Positions 7,636 through 15,200 of a DNA stretch of 33,768 bases are shown here, one piece after another. The stretch spans positions 1-33,768 of the forward strand of contig JAFAXX010000079.1 of NCBI GenBank assembly GCA_019240655.1, written 5' to 3'. The stretch is from Solirubrobacterales bacterium. Its GTDB lineage: Bacteria; Actinomycetota; Thermoleophilia; Solirubrobacterales; Solirubrobacteraceae. Below the pieces are notes generated by a model. It was not told the origin of the DNA. It ran no database searches and worked only from the letters and a program-made list of their open reading frames with translations. The number at the start of each line of letters is the position of its first letter. Within the stretch, counting starts at the first letter, position 1. A program made the position numbers and the translations under genes.

Positions 7636-8190
7636 GTGGAAGACCGACAACCCCAGCAGACCAAGGCGGAGCTCGATGCCCGCTTCAGCGAGCTCTACCG
7701 TGCGCACCTCCGTGACGTCTACTCCTACAGCTATTACCGGGTTGGCAATCACCATGACGCCGAGGACCTCACCGAGCAGACCTTCCTGCAGGCTTACCGG
7801 CACTTCGAGCGGGCGCTGCGCGAGTCACACGGACGGCCGCTGCGCCCGTGGCTCATCCGGATCGCCCACAACCTGGCGGCCAACTTCTACCGCGACCGCT
7901 CGCGCAAGCCGGAGGCCGCGATCGAGGACGCCGGGTCGATTTCGACCCCGCACACGACCGAGGCGCTGGTCGAGGGGCGCGAGGAGCTGGAGTCGATTCT
8001 CGCCGGCGTCCAGCAGCTTCCCGACGATCGCCGGGAGGCGCTGATCATGCGCTTCGCCCTCGGCATGGACAACCGGGAGATAGCGCGGGCGCTCGGACGC
8101 TCGGACGGCGCGACCAAGGTGCTGCTGCACCGGGCGGTGCGCCAGCTGGAGGGCATCGTCTCCGACAACGGCGCGGGTGAGAGCCGATGA
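7636..8190 (+). CDS. ECF-type RNA polymerase sigma factor
   Basis: 184 residues. Region 2 lies at about 10-85 (ELYRAHLRDVYSYSYYRV, then DAEDLTEQTFLQAYRHF and PWLIRIAHNLAANFYRD as recognisable pieces), and region 4 at about 115-175 (LPDDRREALIMRFALGMDN, REIARALGRSDGATKVLLHR, a helix-turn-helix that binds the -35 element). No extra C-terminal domain is present. The start is GTG at 7636; a GAAGG lies about 18 bases upstream, so ribosome binding may be weak or the start could differ slightly. The stop overlaps the next gene in an ATGA arrangement, which is the usual way sigma factors are coupled to their regulators. Target promoters cannot be inferred. Confidence 0.92.
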   Translation: MEDRQPQQTKAELDARFSELYRAHLRDVYSYSYYRVGNHHDAEDLTEQTFLQAYRHFERALRESHGRPLRPWLIRIAHNLAANFYRDRSRKPEAAIEDAGSISTPHTTEALVEGREELESILAGVQQLPDDRREALIMRFALGMDNREIARALGRSDGATKVLLHRAVRQLEGIVSDNGAGESR

Positions 8191-8558
8191 GCAGTGGCGC
8201 TGAGTCGATGGGCGGCGGGGCGGCGGACTTCGAGGCACTCCTGCGCCAGGCGCTGGCGCCCGTGGAGCCGCCGGCCGACCTCGCCCGCCGGCTCGAGCTC
8301 ACGCTGGTCAACCTCACCGAGCTGGCTCAGGACGAGCTCGAGTCGTGGGAGCTCTCGGCGATGCGCGACCCTCGCAACTGGGTACGTCCGGCCGCGGCCG
8401 TCGTGGTCGGGATGAGCGCGGGCAGCGGCCTGGTGGCGCTCCGGGTCAGGCGCCACCACCGCGCACGCAAGCAGCAGTCGGCCAATGTCCTGGAGCTCGC
8501 GCAGCGGACTCTTCGCGACGTCGCCGATGAGGCGCGCCGCATCCTGCCGGGCCGCTAG
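8187..8558 (+). CDS. Single-pass membrane protein, candidate sigma regulator
   Basis: 123 residues, overlapping the ECF sigma gene by 4 bases (ATGA). Residues 1-68 form a Cys-free, mostly helical, acidic region (LLRQALAPVEPPADLARRLE, then ELAQDELESWEL). One membrane segment follows at about 69-88 (VRPAAAVVVGMSAGSGLVAL), rich in Gly, Ser and Ala, then a very basic patch (RVRRHHRARK) and a helical tail. It has no HxxxCxxC zinc motif, so it is not a classical ZAS-type anti-sigma factor, but its position makes it the likely partner of the sigma factor. The basic patch after the helix predicts that the C-terminus is in the cytoplasm. It is followed after 57 bp by a rhomboid protease gene on the same strand. 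Function unproven. Confidence 0.72.
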   Translation: MSSGAESMGGGAADFEALLRQALAPVEPPADLARRLELTLVNLTELAQDELESWELSAMRDPRNWVRPAAAVVVGMSAGSGLVALRVRRHHRARKQQSANVLELAQRTLRDVADEARRILPGR

Positions 8559-8615
8559 GGCTGCCGCGAGGCGGGCCGCCTGACCGCGGCCCCAGCCACT
8601 GCTAGCGTCATCACC

Positions 8616-9461
8616 ATGGCGACCTGCTACCGACATTCCTCCCGGGAGACCGGTGTTTCGTGCTCGTCCTGCGGTCGCCCGATCTGCCCCGACTGCATGA
8701 CGCCGACCTCGGTCGGAATGCGCTGCCCCGAGTGCGCGCGCGACCGCACCCGCGTCAAGACGATCCGGACTCTGCCCGCGACGCCGGTGGCCACCCAGGC
8801 GCTGATCGCCGTCAACGTGCTCGTGTTCCTGGCCGAGACCGCCGCCGGCGCGCCGTTGGGCGGCGGCGGGGGAGGGGTCGTCTTCCGGGACGGCGCCCTG
8901 TATGGGCCGTACATCGTGCACCAGCACGACTACTGGCGGCTGCTCACCGCAGGGTTCCTGCACGACGGGCTGCTGCACATCGTCATCAACATGCTCTCGC
9001 TCTACTTCGTCGGCTCGGCGCTCGAGCCCGCGATCGGGCGGCTGAACTTCCTCGCCGTCTACTTCGCCTCGCTGCTGGCCGGGTCCTTCGGCGCGCTCCT
9101 GTTCCAGCCGGATGTGCCGACGCTCGGCGCCTCGGGGGCGATCTTCGGGATCTTCGGCGCCCTGATCGTCGTGGCCCGCAACCGGGGCATCTCGATCTGG
9201 CAGAGCGGGCTGGGGATGGTGCTCCTGTTCAACCTGATCTTCTCGGTCAGCTTCCGGGGCATCTCGCTGGGCGGCCACCTCGGCGGGCTGGCCGGCGGGC
9301 TCATCAGCGGCTGGCTGATCGTCGCGCTGGCGGAGCGCCGGCACATGCGAATCGCGGCGGTAGCGGGGTGCGTGGCCGTGGCCGTGGTCAGCGTCGCGGC
9401 GGCGATCGCCGTGGCCGGCGGAACCGGCCTCACGCCGAACGGCCTCGGCTTCACGGGCTGA
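8616..9461 (+). CDS. Rhomboid intramembrane protease with N-terminal B-box zinc finger
   Basis: 281 residues. Residues 4-40 hold a B-box-like zinc-binding module with Cys4, His7, Cys16, Cys19, Cys24, Cys27, Cys37 and Cys40. The rhomboid domain follows (about 60-250): first membrane helix at 60-77, then WRLLTAGFLHDG, His121-x3-Asn125 in HIVINM, the nucleophile Ser173 in GASGAIFG, and the base His221 in GGHLGGLAGG. The Ser-His dyad is complete, so it should cleave transmembrane substrates. A further helix spans about 243-268. ATG at 8616 is used. It lies 57 bp after the gene for a single-pass membrane protein, a possible substrate by position. A long glycine run at 82-87 lies in the first extracytoplasmic loop. 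Confidence 0.93.
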   Translation: MATCYRHSSRETGVSCSSCGRPICPDCMTPTSVGMRCPECARDRTRVKTIRTLPATPVATQALIAVNVLVFLAETAAGAPLGGGGGGVVFRDGALYGPYIVHQHDYWRLLTAGFLHDGLLHIVINMLSLYFVGSALEPAIGRLNFLAVYFASLLAGSFGALLFQPDVPTLGASGAIFGIFGALIVVARNRGISIWQSGLGMVLLFNLIFSVSFRGISLGGHLGGLAGGLISGWLIVALAERRHMRIAAVAGCVAVAVVSVAAAIAVAGGTGLTPNGLGFTG

Positions 9462-9488
9462 CGCCGCCGCTCGAGGGCTCGACAGGCA

Positions 9489-9505
9489 GCCCCCCGGTGG
9501 GGGGC
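9489..9505. terminator. Hairpin between convergent genes
   Basis: A 7-bp stem of G plus six C paired with six G plus C surrounds a 3-base loop GGT. It sits in the 64-bp gap between the 3' ends of the plus-strand rhomboid gene and the minus-strand corrinoid-binding protein gene, so it could end transcription from both sides. There is no T tract on either strand. Confidence 0.45.
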
Positions 9506-9525
9506 CGGGCCGGAGCGGCGACCGG

Positions 9526-10416
9526 CTAGAGCTCGACGGTCATGAGCGGCGCCGGCGCCTCCGGCACCACCTCGGGGTGGAGGATGTGGCCGAGCAGCTC
9601 GAGGCCGTCGACGATCCTCGGGCCGGGACGCGAGAAGTAGGCCGCCGCGTCGACCGCCACGACCTCGCCGGCGCCGATCGCGGCGAGCTCTTCACGGTGC
9701 ATCTCGGCCTCGCGGTAGGCGAACTCGACGTCGAAGCCGCACGGCATGACGATCACGACGTCTGGCTGCGAGCGCTGCAGCTCCTCCCACCCGCGCTCCT
9801 CCGAGGGCTCGCCGGCGAAGCCGAGGACGTCCTCGCCGCCGGCGTACTCGATCAGCTGCGGTGTCCAGTGGCCAGCGACGAACGGCGGATCGAGCCACTC
9901 CAACGCGGCCACCCTCGGCCGGCGGGCGCCTCGCACGGCGAGCCGGATGCGGTCGATCCGCGCCGACGCGTCGCGGACCAGCTCCACACCGGCGTCCTTG
10001 CGATCGGTCGCCTGGGCGAGCGTGCGGGCGTCGCCCAGCACCTCGCCGACCGTGTGCGGGTCGAGCGAGACGACTCGCGGGCGCGTCTCGATCTCCTCGG
10101 CAATCGCGCGGACGTCATCGTAGGCGACCGCGCACACCGAGCACAGCCCCTGGGTGACGATCAGGTCCGGTCGCAGTTCGCGCAGCAGGTCGTCGTCGAG
10201 CTCGTAGATCGACTCGCCGGCGAGCGTGCGCTGCTTGACGGCCGCGTCGATCTCGGCCGAGCTGAGACCGGCGGGAAGCACGTCGCGCGTGACCTTCGGC
10301 AGCTCGCGCGCGGCCACCGGGTAATCACACTCGTGGGTCACGGCGATCAGGTCGGCGCCGAGACCGAGGGCGAAGAGCATCTCGGTGGCGGATGGGACGA
10401 GGCTAACGATTCGCAT
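9526..10416 (-). CDS. BtuF-like cobalamin/corrinoid-binding protein
   Basis: 296 residues with the periplasmic-binding fold of the BtuF/FecB (TroA-like) group. The start MRIVSLVPSATEMLFALG and the following HECDYP are hallmark pieces of the cobalamin-binding subgroup; then come DLIVTQGLCSVC with two close Cys residues, RVVSLDPHTVGEVLGD, ALEWLDPPFVAGHWTPQLIE and GGEDVLG, and the C-terminal PDVVIVMPCGFD. No signal peptide or lipobox is present, so as read the protein is cytoplasmic, which is common in this subgroup outside Proteobacteria. The start chosen is ATG at 10416; the frame continues to 10458, but the family homology begins at this Met. No ABC permease or ATPase gene is adjacent, and I see no cobalamin riboswitch upstream. 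Confidence 0.86.
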   Translation of the reverse strand: MRIVSLVPSATEMLFALGLGADLIAVTHECDYPVAARELPKVTRDVLPAGLSSAEIDAAVKQRTLAGESIYELDDDLLRELRPDLIVTQGLCSVCAVAYDDVRAIAEEIETRPRVVSLDPHTVGEVLGDARTLAQATDRKDAGVELVRDASARIDRIRLAVRGARRPRVAALEWLDPPFVAGHWTPQLIEYAGGEDVLGFAGEPSEERGWEELQRSQPDVVIVMPCGFDVEFAYREAEMHREELAAIGAGEVVAVDAAAYFSRPGPRIVDGLELLGHILHPEVVPEAPAPLMTVEL

Positions 10417-10588
10417 CTGGAGGACAACGATATGACAGACAAGCCGGGCGCCGCCCATCCGACGCCGCGCCCGGTGGCTGCTACCGTTTCCCCCCGTCGC
10501 TCAATGACCGACGACGACCCATCCCGAAGTACCGGCGCGAGACGGAGGGCTCTGATCCGGCGGTCGCTCGCAGGATGCTGACGGCCTG

Positions 10589-11905
10589 GTGACCGCGCTT
10601 TCGATCATCCTGACCGCCGTCCTGGTACTGGTCAACGCGTTCTTCGTGATCGCGGAGTATGCGCTGGTGCGCTCACGGCGCGCTCGGCTGCAGAACATGG
10701 CCGACGAGGGCGTTCGTGGCGCACGACTGGCGCTGGCGCAGATCGAGGACATCGGCGACTACATCTCCGCCTGCCAGGTCGGCATCACCATGGCCTCGAT
10801 CGGCATCGGCGCCCTCGGCGAGCCGGCGATCGCCCATCTGCTCGAGCGCGCGCTCGGAGGCCCGGTCGGGCATGCGACGGCGATCGTCGTCTCGGTGGTG
10901 ATCGCCTACCTGATCATCACCAGCGTGCAGAGCGTGATTGGCGAGATCGTCCCCAAGCTCTACACGATCCAGCACGCCGAGGGGTTGGCTCGGCGCATCG
11001 CTCGGCCGCTGCAGTTCTTCCGGGTTCTGTTCAACCCGTTCATCGTCGTCCTCAACGCGTCCTCGAACTGGACGCTGCGGATGCTCGGCACCGATCCGGA
11101 CGCCGAGCCGGAGGGCGGTACCCCGGACGAGCTCAAGCGGATCATCGCGGACTCGCAGACCGGCGGCCATCTCGACATCGGCGAGGCGAACATGCTGACC
11201 GGGGTCTTTCACCTGCACGAGCAGGAGGCGCGCCAGGTGATGACGCCGATTCCCGCCGTGGTGACCGTGGACCTGGCCGAGAGCGTCGAGGATGCGCTCC
11301 GCCGCTGCGTCTCCACTGGCCACTCGCGGCTGGTGGTGACCGAGGACGAGAACCAGGACCGGGTCAAAGGCATCGTCCACGTCAATCAGCTCGTCAAGCT
11401 AATGCTCGCCGCCGGGATGGACGCGACCTTCGAGGCGCTCGTCCGCCAGGCGCCCCTGGTGCCCGAGACCAAGCCGCTCGACGACCTTCTGGCCGACCTC
11501 CAGCGCGACCGTACCGAGCTGGCGATCGTAATCGACGAGTACGGCCGCACGGCCGGCATCGTGACGATCGAAGACATCATCGAGGAGGTCGTGGGCGAGA
11601 TCGCCGACGAGACCGACCCCGCGGGCGGCGCGGTCCGTCAGCTCGCCAACGGCGATTGGTTCGTCCGCGGTCACGTCGCCGTCAGCGACCTCGAGGACTA
11701 CGGGCTCGAGTTGCCGGTCGACACCGACGCCTACAACTCCGTGGGTGGATTCGTGTTCGCGCAGCTTGGCCGGCTGCCCAAGCGCGGCGATACGATCGCC
11801 GCCAACGGTTACTCGATCCGTGTCGAGTCGGTGCGCCAGAACCGGATCGAGGCCGTGCGGATCAGGCAGCGCCGCGCGGCGGCGCCGGCGGCGTCAGAAA
11901 CCTAA
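10589..11905 (+). CDS. CNNM/CBS hemolysin-family transporter (CorC/HlyC type)
   Basis: 438 residues. The N-terminal CNNM (DUF21) membrane domain covers about 1-190, with helices at 3-22, 60-82, 88-115 and 120-150 and the conserved [13 protein letters not shown] after the first helix. A pair of CBS domains lies at about 205-335 ([13 protein letters not shown] near the start, [22 protein letters not shown] at the end, seen here as shorter pieces), and the CorC_HlyC domain fills about 350-430. Such proteins are thought to export Mg2+ or Co2+ or to sense divalent cations; the hemolysin name is historical. The start is GTG at 10589 right before the first helix. The gene diverges from the corrinoid-binding protein gene across 172 bp and is followed by a 379-bp gene-free stretch. 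Confidence 0.92.
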   Translation: MTALSIILTAVLVLVNAFFVIAEYALVRSRRARLQNMADEGVRGARLALAQIEDIGDYISACQVGITMASIGIGALGEPAIAHLLERALGGPVGHATAIVVSVVIAYLIITSVQSVIGEIVPKLYTIQHAEGLARRIARPLQFFRVLFNPFIVVLNASSNWTLRMLGTDPDAEPEGGTPDELKRIIADSQTGGHLDIGEANMLTGVFHLHEQEARQVMTPIPAVVTVDLAESVEDALRRCVSTGHSRLVVTEDENQDRVKGIVHVNQLVKLMLAAGMDATFEALVRQAPLVPETKPLDDLLADLQRDRTELAIVIDEYGRTAGIVTIEDIIEEVVGEIADETDPAGGAVRQLANGDWFVRGHVAVSDLEDYGLELPVDTDAYNSVGGFVFAQLGRLPKRGDTIAANGYSIRVESVRQNRIEAVRIRQRRAAAPAASET

Positions 11906-12284
11906 CCACATCGGCTCCGCAAGACCTCGCGGCAGACGTTACATTTCACAGCCGCACGAGAACGCCGGAGCACCACGATGTAACGGCACCACCTTCCCGG
12001 TGGTTGAGAGGAGAGAGATGAAGCCGGTCCTCGGGCCGGCTTCGCTTACTGGCCCGGTCCGACGTCGCCGCGCGAGAAGGACCTTGCCGGCGACGGAAAG
12101 CGGCGGCTCACGCCCCGGCGCGCCACTCACGCCGTCGGGCGAGGCGCAGGCAAAAAGAGAGCCGGCCCGCTGGGGACGGGCCGGCTCTGTGCTTCTGGGG
12201 AGGAGGTGCTGCTATGAGGTACGTCGCGTGTCGAAGGATGCGCGGGCGACCTGAATGAGCGCTAAAGAAATCGCGCGAGTTTCG
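11906..12284. other. Convergent intergenic region with hairpins and short frames
   Basis: This 379-bp stretch lies between the 3' ends of the CNNM gene and the hydroxyacyl-CoA dehydrogenase gene. It contains a small inverted repeat ACCACC/GGTGGT at 11988-12004, a GAAGCCGG/CCGGCTTC hairpin at 12020-12043, and a strong hairpin at 12158-12188 that ends the minus-strand gene. Two plus-strand starts have good ribosome binding sites: ATG at 12018 after GAGAGGAGAG (78 codons, Arg-rich) and ATG at 12214 after GGGGAGGAGG (14 codons, MRYVACRRMRGRPE). Neither encodes a recognisable protein, and I do not call them genes. Confidence 0.5.
12158..12188 (-). terminator. Rho-independent terminator of the hydroxyacyl-CoA dehydrogenase gene
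   Basis: A perfect 12-bp stem (AGAGCCGGCCCG at 12158-12169 with CGGGCCGGCTCT at 12177-12188) has a 7-base loop. Read on the minus strand the stem is followed closely by TCTTTTTG (12157-12151 region), a T tract, whereas on the plus strand no T tract follows. It lies about 97 bp past the stop of the minus-strand gene that ends at 12285. Confidence 0.8.
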
Positions 12285-13094
12285 TCAGTCGTAGCGGTAG
12301 AAGCCGTGCTTGCCCTTGCGTCCGAGCGCTCCGGCCTGCACGAGCTCCGAAAGCTTCGCGGGCACGTTGATGCCCATCGTCTGGCCGATCGACTCCGAGA
12401 CGTCGAGTCCGATCAGGTCGAGCAGCGCGAGCGGCCCCATCGGCGCTCCCGTTCCGAGCGACATGCAGGTATCGATGTCCTCCGGCGCCATTCCGGTCTC
12501 GGCGAGCAGCTCGACCGCATTGAACAGATACGGAAACAGCAGGCGGTTGACCACGAAGCCGGGGATGTCCGGCACCTCGACGGGCCTCTTCTCGAGCGCA
12601 TGGCAGAGGGCGCGGGCCCGCTCACGGGTCTCCGGCGTTGCCTGCGCCGGGAACGCCAGCTCGACCAGCTGCATGCGCGGGACCGGGTTGAAGACATGCA
12701 GACCGACGAACCGCTCGGGTCGTCCGGTGGCCGCGGCCAGGTCGGCGATCGACAGCGAGGAAGTGGTGGTGGCGAGCACCGCGTCGGCACCGGCGTGGCC
12801 GCGGAGCTCGGCCAGGTCAGCCAGCACCGCGGCCTTGCTCCCGTGATGCTCGACGATCGCTTCGACCAGGAAGCTCGCTCCGGCGAGCGCATCGAGCTCG
12901 GTCACGACGTCGACGTTCGGCTCGAGCTCGCCGTCGCACAGCTTGGCAAAGGTTTTGTCCACCGACGTCCGGGCTCGGTCGGCGGAGGCATCCGAGCGTG
13001 CCCACAACATCACCTCGCAGCCGTGGTGCGCCGCGGTGGCCGCCAGCCCGCAGGCGATCGTTCCCGAACCGGCGATTCCAAGTGTCTCCTGCAA
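12285..13094 (-). CDS. 3-hydroxyacyl-CoA (3-hydroxybutyryl-CoA) dehydrogenase
   Basis: 269 residues. It begins with the NAD-binding GIAGSGTIACG (residues 6-16), and the first domain contains the catalytic-site pieces LVEAIVEH (Glu) and LHVFNPVPRMQLVEL (His). The linker PDIPGFVVNRLL holds the conserved Asn, and the C-terminal domain has GTGAPMGPLALLDLIGLD and ends GRKGKHGFYRYD. This is the FadB-type dehydrogenase as a single-domain protein, oxidising 3-hydroxyacyl-CoA to 3-ketoacyl-CoA in beta-oxidation or butyrate metabolism. The start is read as TTG at 13094, which follows AGGAG by 5 bases and lies just before the Rossmann fold; the frame is open to 13250 without further similarity. It diverges from a thiolase gene, which catalyses the next step. 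Confidence 0.88.
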   Translation of the reverse strand: MQETLGIAGSGTIACGLAATAAHHGCEVMLWARSDASADRARTSVDKTFAKLCDGELEPNVDVVTELDALAGASFLVEAIVEHHGSKAAVLADLAELRGHAGADAVLATTTSSLSIADLAAATGRPERFVGLHVFNPVPRMQLVELAFPAQATPETRERARALCHALEKRPVEVPDIPGFVVNRLLFPYLFNAVELLAETGMAPEDIDTCMSLGTGAPMGPLALLDLIGLDVSESIGQTMGINVPAKLSELVQAGALGRKGKHGFYRYD

Positions 13095-13200
13095 CAGTGC
13101 TCCTGGGTCGGGCGGGCGTCTAACGGCTCCGGGCGCCCCGCTCGCTTGGGTACAGTACGGGACCGCTGATCGAAACGACGCCACCGTAGGGAGCGAGTCA

Positions 13201-14373
13201 ATGTCGGCAGACCGTGGCCGTGAAGTAGTGATCGTCGAGGCCGTTCGCACCCCGATCGGGCGCGGGCACAGGGAAAAGGGCTACTACAAGGACACCCACC
13301 CCAATGAGCTTTTGGGCCGCTGTTACACCGAGCTGATCGAGCGGGCCGGGATCCCCGCCGAGCAGGTCGAGGACGTGGTCTGCGGGTGCGTGCAGCAGTA
13401 CGGCGAGCAGATGTTCAACGTCGGGCGCAACGCGTGGCTGCAGGCGGGGCTGCCGATCGAGACGCCGGCGAGCACCGTGGACCGGCAGTGCGGCTCGGCG
13501 CAGCAGGCGGTCAACTTCGCCGCCGCGCTGATCGCTGCTGGGGTCCACGACGTGGCGATCGGCTCCGGCGTAGAGCACATGGGCCACATCCCGATGGGCG
13601 TCGGCTTCCACTGGGTCGACGAGGTCGGCACGCCATGGCCGCCGGAGCTGCTCGAGCGCTACGGCCTGATCCCGCAGGGCCTCTCGGCGGAGATGATCGC
13701 CGACCGGTGGGAGATCCCGCGCTCGGAGCTCGATGAGCTCGCGGTGCGCTCGCACCGGCTGGCGCACCGGGCCACCGAGGAGGGCCGGTTCGAGCGGGAG
13801 ATCCTCCCGATGCCGGTCAACGGCCACACTTACGTGAGCGACCAGGGGATCCGCCCGGACACCAACCTGGAGACGCTGTCGGCGCTGAAGCCGGTGTTCA
13901 AGGAGGACGGCAAGATCACCGCCGGCAACAGCTCGCAGATCTCCGACGGAGCCGCGGCGGTGCTGTTGATGGCGCGCGAGAAGGCCGAGGCGCTCGGCCT
14001 CGAGCCCCGCGCCCGGGTTCTCGACCAGACCACCGTCGGCGTCGACCCGGTGATCATGCTGACCGGGCCGATCCCAGCCACGCGGAAACTGCTCGAGCGC
14101 AACGGGATGACGATCGGCGACATCGACCTGATCGAGATCAACGAGGCGTTCGCCCCCGTCGTTGCCGCCTGGGCGCGCGAGCTCGAGCCCGATCTCGATC
14201 GGGTCAACGTCAACGGAGGCGCCATGGCCCTCGGTCACCCGCTCGGGTCAACCGGCGCGCGGCTCATCACCACGCTGCTGCACGAGCTCGAGCGCTCAGG
14301 TCGGGAGATCGGGCTGGTGACGATGTGCTGCGGCGGCGGGCTCGGGACCGGGACCCTGATTCAGCGCGTGTAG
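13201..14373 (+). CDS. Acetyl-CoA C-acyltransferase (thiolase)
   Basis: 390 residues, the usual thiolase length. Nucleophile Cys97 sits in DRQCGSA, His346 in GGAMALGHPLG and the second active-site Cys376 in CCGGGLGTG. EAVRTPIGRG at the N-terminus and EINEAFAPVVAAW near residue 315 are also typical. It should either cleave 3-ketoacyl-CoA with CoA (beta-oxidation) or condense acetyl-CoA units; the sequence does not decide. The start is ATG at 13201 after GGGAG (7-base spacing). A longer open frame from 12943 runs through the divergent promoter region and is rejected. The gene is divergent from the hydroxyacyl-CoA dehydrogenase, with 106 bp between them that must hold both promoters. Confidence 0.93.
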   Translation: MSADRGREVVIVEAVRTPIGRGHREKGYYKDTHPNELLGRCYTELIERAGIPAEQVEDVVCGCVQQYGEQMFNVGRNAWLQAGLPIETPASTVDRQCGSAQQAVNFAAALIAAGVHDVAIGSGVEHMGHIPMGVGFHWVDEVGTPWPPELLERYGLIPQGLSAEMIADRWEIPRSELDELAVRSHRLAHRATEEGRFEREILPMPVNGHTYVSDQGIRPDTNLETLSALKPVFKEDGKITAGNSSQISDGAAAVLLMAREKAEALGLEPRARVLDQTTVGVDPVIMLTGPIPATRKLLERNGMTIGDIDLIEINEAFAPVVAAWARELEPDLDRVNVNGGAMALGHPLGSTGARLITTLLHELERSGREIGLVTMCCGGGLGTGTLIQRV

Positions 14374-14396
14374 CGACTGAGCTCGAACCGCCCGCC

Positions 14397-14484
14397 GGAC
14401 AGGTCGTCGGCTCAGGGCACCCATCGGGACAGGTGGCTGGCTCAGGCCACCTGGCGGACAGGTGGGCCGGCTCAGGGCACCCAG
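14397..14484. repeat. Three tandem copies of a 29-30 bp unit at a gene 3' end
   Basis: Units at 14397-14426, 14427-14455 and 14456-14484 share GGACAGGT...GGCTCAGG.CACC. The third copy includes the last codons and stop of the minus-strand SDR gene (W-V-P-stop), so the array looks like duplication of that gene's 3' end. The middle copy makes a hairpin: CAGGTGGC (14430-14437) with GCCACCTG (14446-14453). It lies between the convergent thiolase and SDR genes and may help end transcription. Confidence 0.75.
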
Positions 14485-15191
14485 CGCTCGCCCGCGGGGG
14501 TGACCACGAGCTCGTGGGTCAGCGCGCGGGCGCCCTGCTCGACCAGGAAGGCGACCGCTCCGGCCACCTGCCGCATGTCGGCGAGCCCGTCTGGTGGTGC
14601 GTCCCGGGTGAAGCCGGCCGTCTTCGGGGACTCGATCGTCGCGTCGATGGCGAGCAGTGCCGCATGAATGCCCTCGGTCCGGAGCTCCTGGGCGGCGGCC
14701 TGGACGAGGGCGCGGGTGGCGAACGCGCCGGCCGCCCACAGGCCCTTCCCGGGCATCGCCCGGCGGGACGAGCCGCCGGTGATCTGGATCAGCGCGCCCC
14801 CGCGCCCGCCGGCGCGCAGCGCGGCCGCCCCCGCCGAGAGGAACACAAACGCCTGCTCGGCCACCGCCACCGTCCAGCCGCGGAAGGCCGCGAGGTCCGC
14901 CTCGGCGAGCTCGCCGCCCCCGAACGGCCCGCCCGAGGGCCGACTGGCGCTGACCGCGTTGACCACGGCGTCGAGCGAGCCAAGCTCGGCCCGCGCCGAA
15001 TCCAGAGCCCCGGCGAGCTCGCCTCGGTCGGCCGCGTCGGCGGGCAGGGCGAGCGCCCCCCGGTCGCGCACCGCCGCGAGCGTGTCCTCGCTGCGGGCGA
15101 CGGCCGCGGCCCGCCAGCCCAGGCCGAGGAAGTGCTCGAGGATCGCGCCGCCGAGGTTGCGCGCCCCGAGGATGACGATCGTCTTCGCCAT
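14472..15191 (-). CDS. Atypical SDR-family protein lacking the Tyr-Lys pair
   Basis: 239 residues with a Rossmann start (IVILGARNLGGAILEHF) in which the usual TGxxxGIG is changed to LGARNLGG. The NNAG motif is replaced by VNAVSAS near residue 78. Where the catalytic YxxxK should be (after ITGGSSRRAMPGKGL), the protein has Trp152 and Ala156, so the standard proton-relay residues are missing. It may bind a nucleotide without classical dehydrogenase chemistry. It is the second gene of a minus-strand pair, starting 9 bases after the stop of a normal SDR gene. The ATG at 15191 is supported by the immediate start of the first beta strand. The codons for its last residues are part of a tandem repeat. 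Confidence 0.82.
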   Translation of the reverse strand: MAKTIVILGARNLGGAILEHFLGLGWRAAAVARSEDTLAAVRDRGALALPADAADRGELAGALDSARAELGSLDAVVNAVSASRPSGGPFGGGELAEADLAAFRGWTVAVAEQAFVFLSAGAAALRAGGRGGALIQITGGSSRRAMPGKGLWAAGAFATRALVQAAAQELRTEGIHAALLAIDATIESPKTAGFTRDAPPDGLADMRQVAGAVAFLVEQGARALTHELVVTPAGERWVP

Positions 15192-15200
15192 GGCGGCGGG

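Noticed and set aside
10417..10588. Possible cobalamin riboswitch upstream of the BtuF-like gene
   Set aside because: The B12-box GCCACTG and other conserved blocks are not present on the minus strand.
12018..12254. 78-codon frame with a good ribosome binding site
   Set aside because: Arg-rich product without similarity; contains the minus-strand terminator hairpin. Kept as a finding, not as a gene.
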